NCBI RefSeq assembly: GCF_000372725.1
Contig: NW_005199363.1
Span: 513,879-577,878 of the forward strand
Direction: 5' to 3'
DNA: 64,000 bases
Source of the DNA: Emiliania huxleyi CCMP1516
Lineage: Eukaryota > Haptophyta > Isochrysidales > Noelaerhabdaceae
Under the pieces are notes generated by a model that saw only the letters and a program-made list of their open reading frames with translations, searched no databases and had not been told where the DNA came from. Numbering within the stretch: position 1 is the first letter of the stretch; each line of letters opens with the position of its first letter. Position numbers and translations under genes: made by a program. Of this stretch, positions 61,770 through 64,000 are shown piece after piece.

Positions 61770-63135
61770 ACCCAAGAGCCTAGGTAGGTGCGGATCGGCA
61801 AGAGCGCAATCGATCTTTTTGCCCTCTATCACCTTGGGTTGTAAGAACTTGAAACACACCACGCAGGGGCACAGCAAGCACGGATAGCCGTTGAGGAGAA
61901 AGGGCGTAAGGTGTATGCGGGTATGCGCAGCCACGGCCGTGCCGCGGTGGGCGCGCCACCTCCCGCGAGCGCGGCGGGATCGGAATTGCGGCCGGAGGGA
62001 AGGGCGAGCCGCCGCCGCCGCCGCCATATACCATCAGCGACGACGACCGCGGCTCGCCCCAAACGCCAGGCGCTGGATCGGCAGTAGGGCTTGGGCGGCG
62101 CAGCGTAGGCCTCGAGCCACACTAATCGCCGACAACCCCCCCTCATCGACGTGATGGCCGCACCCGCTGCCGGCCGATGCAAGCTGCCGCCTCCACCGCA
62201 CCAGCGATACTGGCCGCGGCTCGCCGCCACGCGCCGGCTCGGAAGAGGGGCTATCGGCGGCGCAGCAGAGCGGCATGCGTCGTCATTCGAGCAGCACCCA
62301 GGTCCCCTCTTCGACGTGACGGCCGCTCCCGGAGCCGGCCGGTGCGCGCCCGACCCACGCCCCCTCTCGCACCCCCCCGATCCCCCTGCGCGGCGGCCCC
62401 TCCACTGCGCGCCGGCTCGAGCGCCTATTGCCAAATCACGACTTTCGAGCGCAGTGCGTGCGCCCCACACGTCACGCGAGCGCAGGAGAGTTTGCGGCAG
62501 AGCAGTACCGTGTACTAGCCGGAGGCATCGCGCCGAAAACCCCGCGCATTCCGCCCCAACAGAGGCTCATGAGGCCCGGCTGTCGTTTAGCCACGATCGT
62601 TACGAAATGTAGCCTTACCGGGGGAGGTCTCCAAGCTGTCTTGGGTGGTTTCTCCCCCCCCCCCCCCCCTTTGGCTGTGGCGGCACGGCCCATCCTGACG
62701 CTCGCGGCGCTCTTGGCGGCGACGAACATGCGGAGCCCAGGTAGCGCCTGGGCAGGCCTCCTGATGGCCGCGCTGCGCGCGGTCGTCGTCCTCGGCGTGG
62801 GCTCCGGTGCCCTCCACGCGCGCGCGTGCGACTCTGCGCACTTCTGCGCCCAGAAGCAGGATGCTTTCCTGCTGCAGGGTGCAGGAGGCGCTGCAGGATC
62901 GCTCGCCGCTGCGCGATGCGGCTCGGGCGCCTCGACGCTCGGCCGCTCGGGCGGCGCGCTCGCCCCGGGCGAGTCTGCGCGGCCCGCGCGCGCAAGGCGC
63001 GCGCAAGCTGCTGCTGCTCCTGCTGCAGTGGCGGCTGCCTCCTTTTGCTCTTCGGCTGGTACGAGCCGGGCGGCGGAAGGCGGCGACGGATTGGGCGTTT
63101 GCTGGTGGCGCCTCGCTCGCGCTCAAGCCTGCTCC
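61770..63135. other. GC-rich region with a degenerate tandem duplication, no gene
   Basis: 61990-62345 holds two to three diverged copies of a unit with gacgtgatggccgcacccg, ccgcggctcgcc and gggctatcggcggcgcagc. 62655-62671 is a C-run. Remaining frames are compositional. Confidence 0.4.
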
Positions 63136-63210
63136 TAGGGTTGTAAAACGTTAATTTGGGGCCTAACAGTTGCGCTAGTGTTGGCTGAAATCCTTAACGT
63201 TGTTCAAGCG
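63136..63210 (-). mobile_element. Truncated copy of the hAT-type MITE
   Basis: tagggttgtaaaacgttaat followed by gcctaacagttgcgctagtg, ttggctgaaatcc and cgttgttcaag matches the complement of the right half of the element at 96-464 (from 464 leftwards). The other end is absent. Confidence 0.75.
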
Positions 63211-63253
63211 GTGTTGGTTGCAGACAGATACAAGCGCACGCACCGCTGTGCGA

Positions 63254-64000
63254 ATGGAGCCGAAAGGCCACCTCGGTCAGAGTTACAACAAACAACCCGA
63301 CGTGGACGCGTGCAACATTGGCAGGGGCGGCAAGCGCTTTTCAGGCGATGTCAAGGTTGTCTGCCCCCTCACCAGCGGCGGGGAGCATGGTCGGAACGGC
63401 GCTTTTGTCGCCTTCGGCAACACCGAGGCGTTCTACCGGAACATGGTCGAGGGGCATGGGCCCTACCGCGCGGAGGGAGAGGGAGGCGAGGGGGAGGGGG
63501 AGGGGGATGGAGGGGAGTGTGAAGGGTATGGGGGCGAGGGAATGGAGGGAGAGAGGAAGAGCAAGGGCGAGAGGGGGCAGGGGACTGGTCGATGGCATAC
63601 TAGGGGGGGCAGGGTAGTGGGCGGCGATCGCCGCATACGAACCGTCCTATGGCGGCGAGTATCGCTACGCCAGGGAGGACAAGGACGTCGACGTGCGGCT
63701 GCTGCTGTTCGAGTCGTTCGGTGGGTTTGGGAAGGGGGTCGGCGAGATCCTCTGCACCTCTGGGGGGCGGCGAACGCGCTGCAGAACAAGCTGACGCGGG
63801 CCCAGTACCTCGATGAGGTGACTTGGACCACCAAGAGCTGGCTGGGGCTGCAGAAGCAGCGCATCTCAGTCGTTCTTCACACGGCCATCGCAGAGCAGAT
63901 TGTGAATGAGCTTGCCAGCGGCGAGGGCCGCGGTCGAGTGCACGGAGCTAAGTGCCTCGCCGTCCTCGCGGGCTACCTACCTCGCGGGAGTCGCTTAGGC
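63254..64000 (+). mobile_element. Second retroelement C-terminal fragment, runs off the window
   Basis: Homologous to the ORF at 29269-30494. It has MEPKGHLGQSYNKQPDVDAC, NIGRGGKRFSGDVKVV and NGAFVAFGNTEAFYRNMVEG. A g/a-rich low-complexity insert follows (63470-63600), in place of the Glu run of the first copy. Then KDVDVRLLLFESFGGFGKGV and, after a one- or two-base frame change near 63755, ALQNKLTRAQYLDEVTWTTK and QKQRISVVLHTAIAEQIVNE. The frame change and insert argue for a decayed copy. Confidence 0.65.

Overview
This is a GC-rich nuclear fragment from a eukaryotic microalga. The evidence is spliced protein genes on both strands, signal peptides and plastid-type leaders, TIR-like, ankyrin, RCC1, U-box, homeobox and DEAD-box proteins, many simple repeats and one assembly gap (55963-56107). 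Most introns I could reconstruct use GC-AG rather than GT-AG ends, and every acceptor reads AG|G. I infer a haptophyte (coccolithophore or prymnesiophyte type). A dinoflagellate-like lineage is the main alternative, because GC-AG, one GA-AG intron and AG|G acceptors also occur there. I cannot settle this from the sequence alone.

Layout. 1-6000: nested dispersed repeats (one interrupted by a hAT-type MITE, another by a 165-bp MITE), a hypothetical gene and a secreted methyltransferase. 6200-12600: a two-exon unknown gene and a cupin/JmjC hydroxylase, both ending in the same dispersed module; a damaged ankyrin/U-box gene; a homeobox gene. 13500-18300: a 231-bp satellite between duplicated blocks, a small secreted protein and an element with 200-bp inverted ends. 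18762-28973: a six-exon glycosyltransferase, small ORFs, an F-box/RCC1 protein and a large TIR-like membrane protein. 29100-30500: a retroelement C-terminal ORF between direct repeats. 32140-36559: a 19-exon secreted ankyrin protein. 36786-47326: coiled-coil protein, unknowns, an RluA-associated domain protein, a TIR-like/TPR protein, a pentameric ligand-gated channel, a transposase-like gene, a zinc-ribbon membrane protein and a TMEM198-like protein. 47300-51900: mostly gene-poor, GC-rich DNA. 51977-58077: a nine-exon DDX21/50-type helicase, a truncated sulfotransferase-like gene and a second F-box/RCC1 gene. 58100-64000: retroelement relics, a plastid-type membrane protein and small MITEs.

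The most interesting feature is how the introns are built. In the ankyrin, helicase, glycosyltransferase and methyltransferase genes the intron usually begins with a degenerate copy of the start of the next exon, so coding sequence is directly repeated across the intron. In several places the intron is itself a stack of two to four tandem units. This looks like a genome-wide record of intron creation by local tandem duplication at AG|G sites, alongside one intron that is a dispersed, introner-like repeat. The genes do not form an obvious pathway; they look like ordinary neighbours in a repeat-rich genome.
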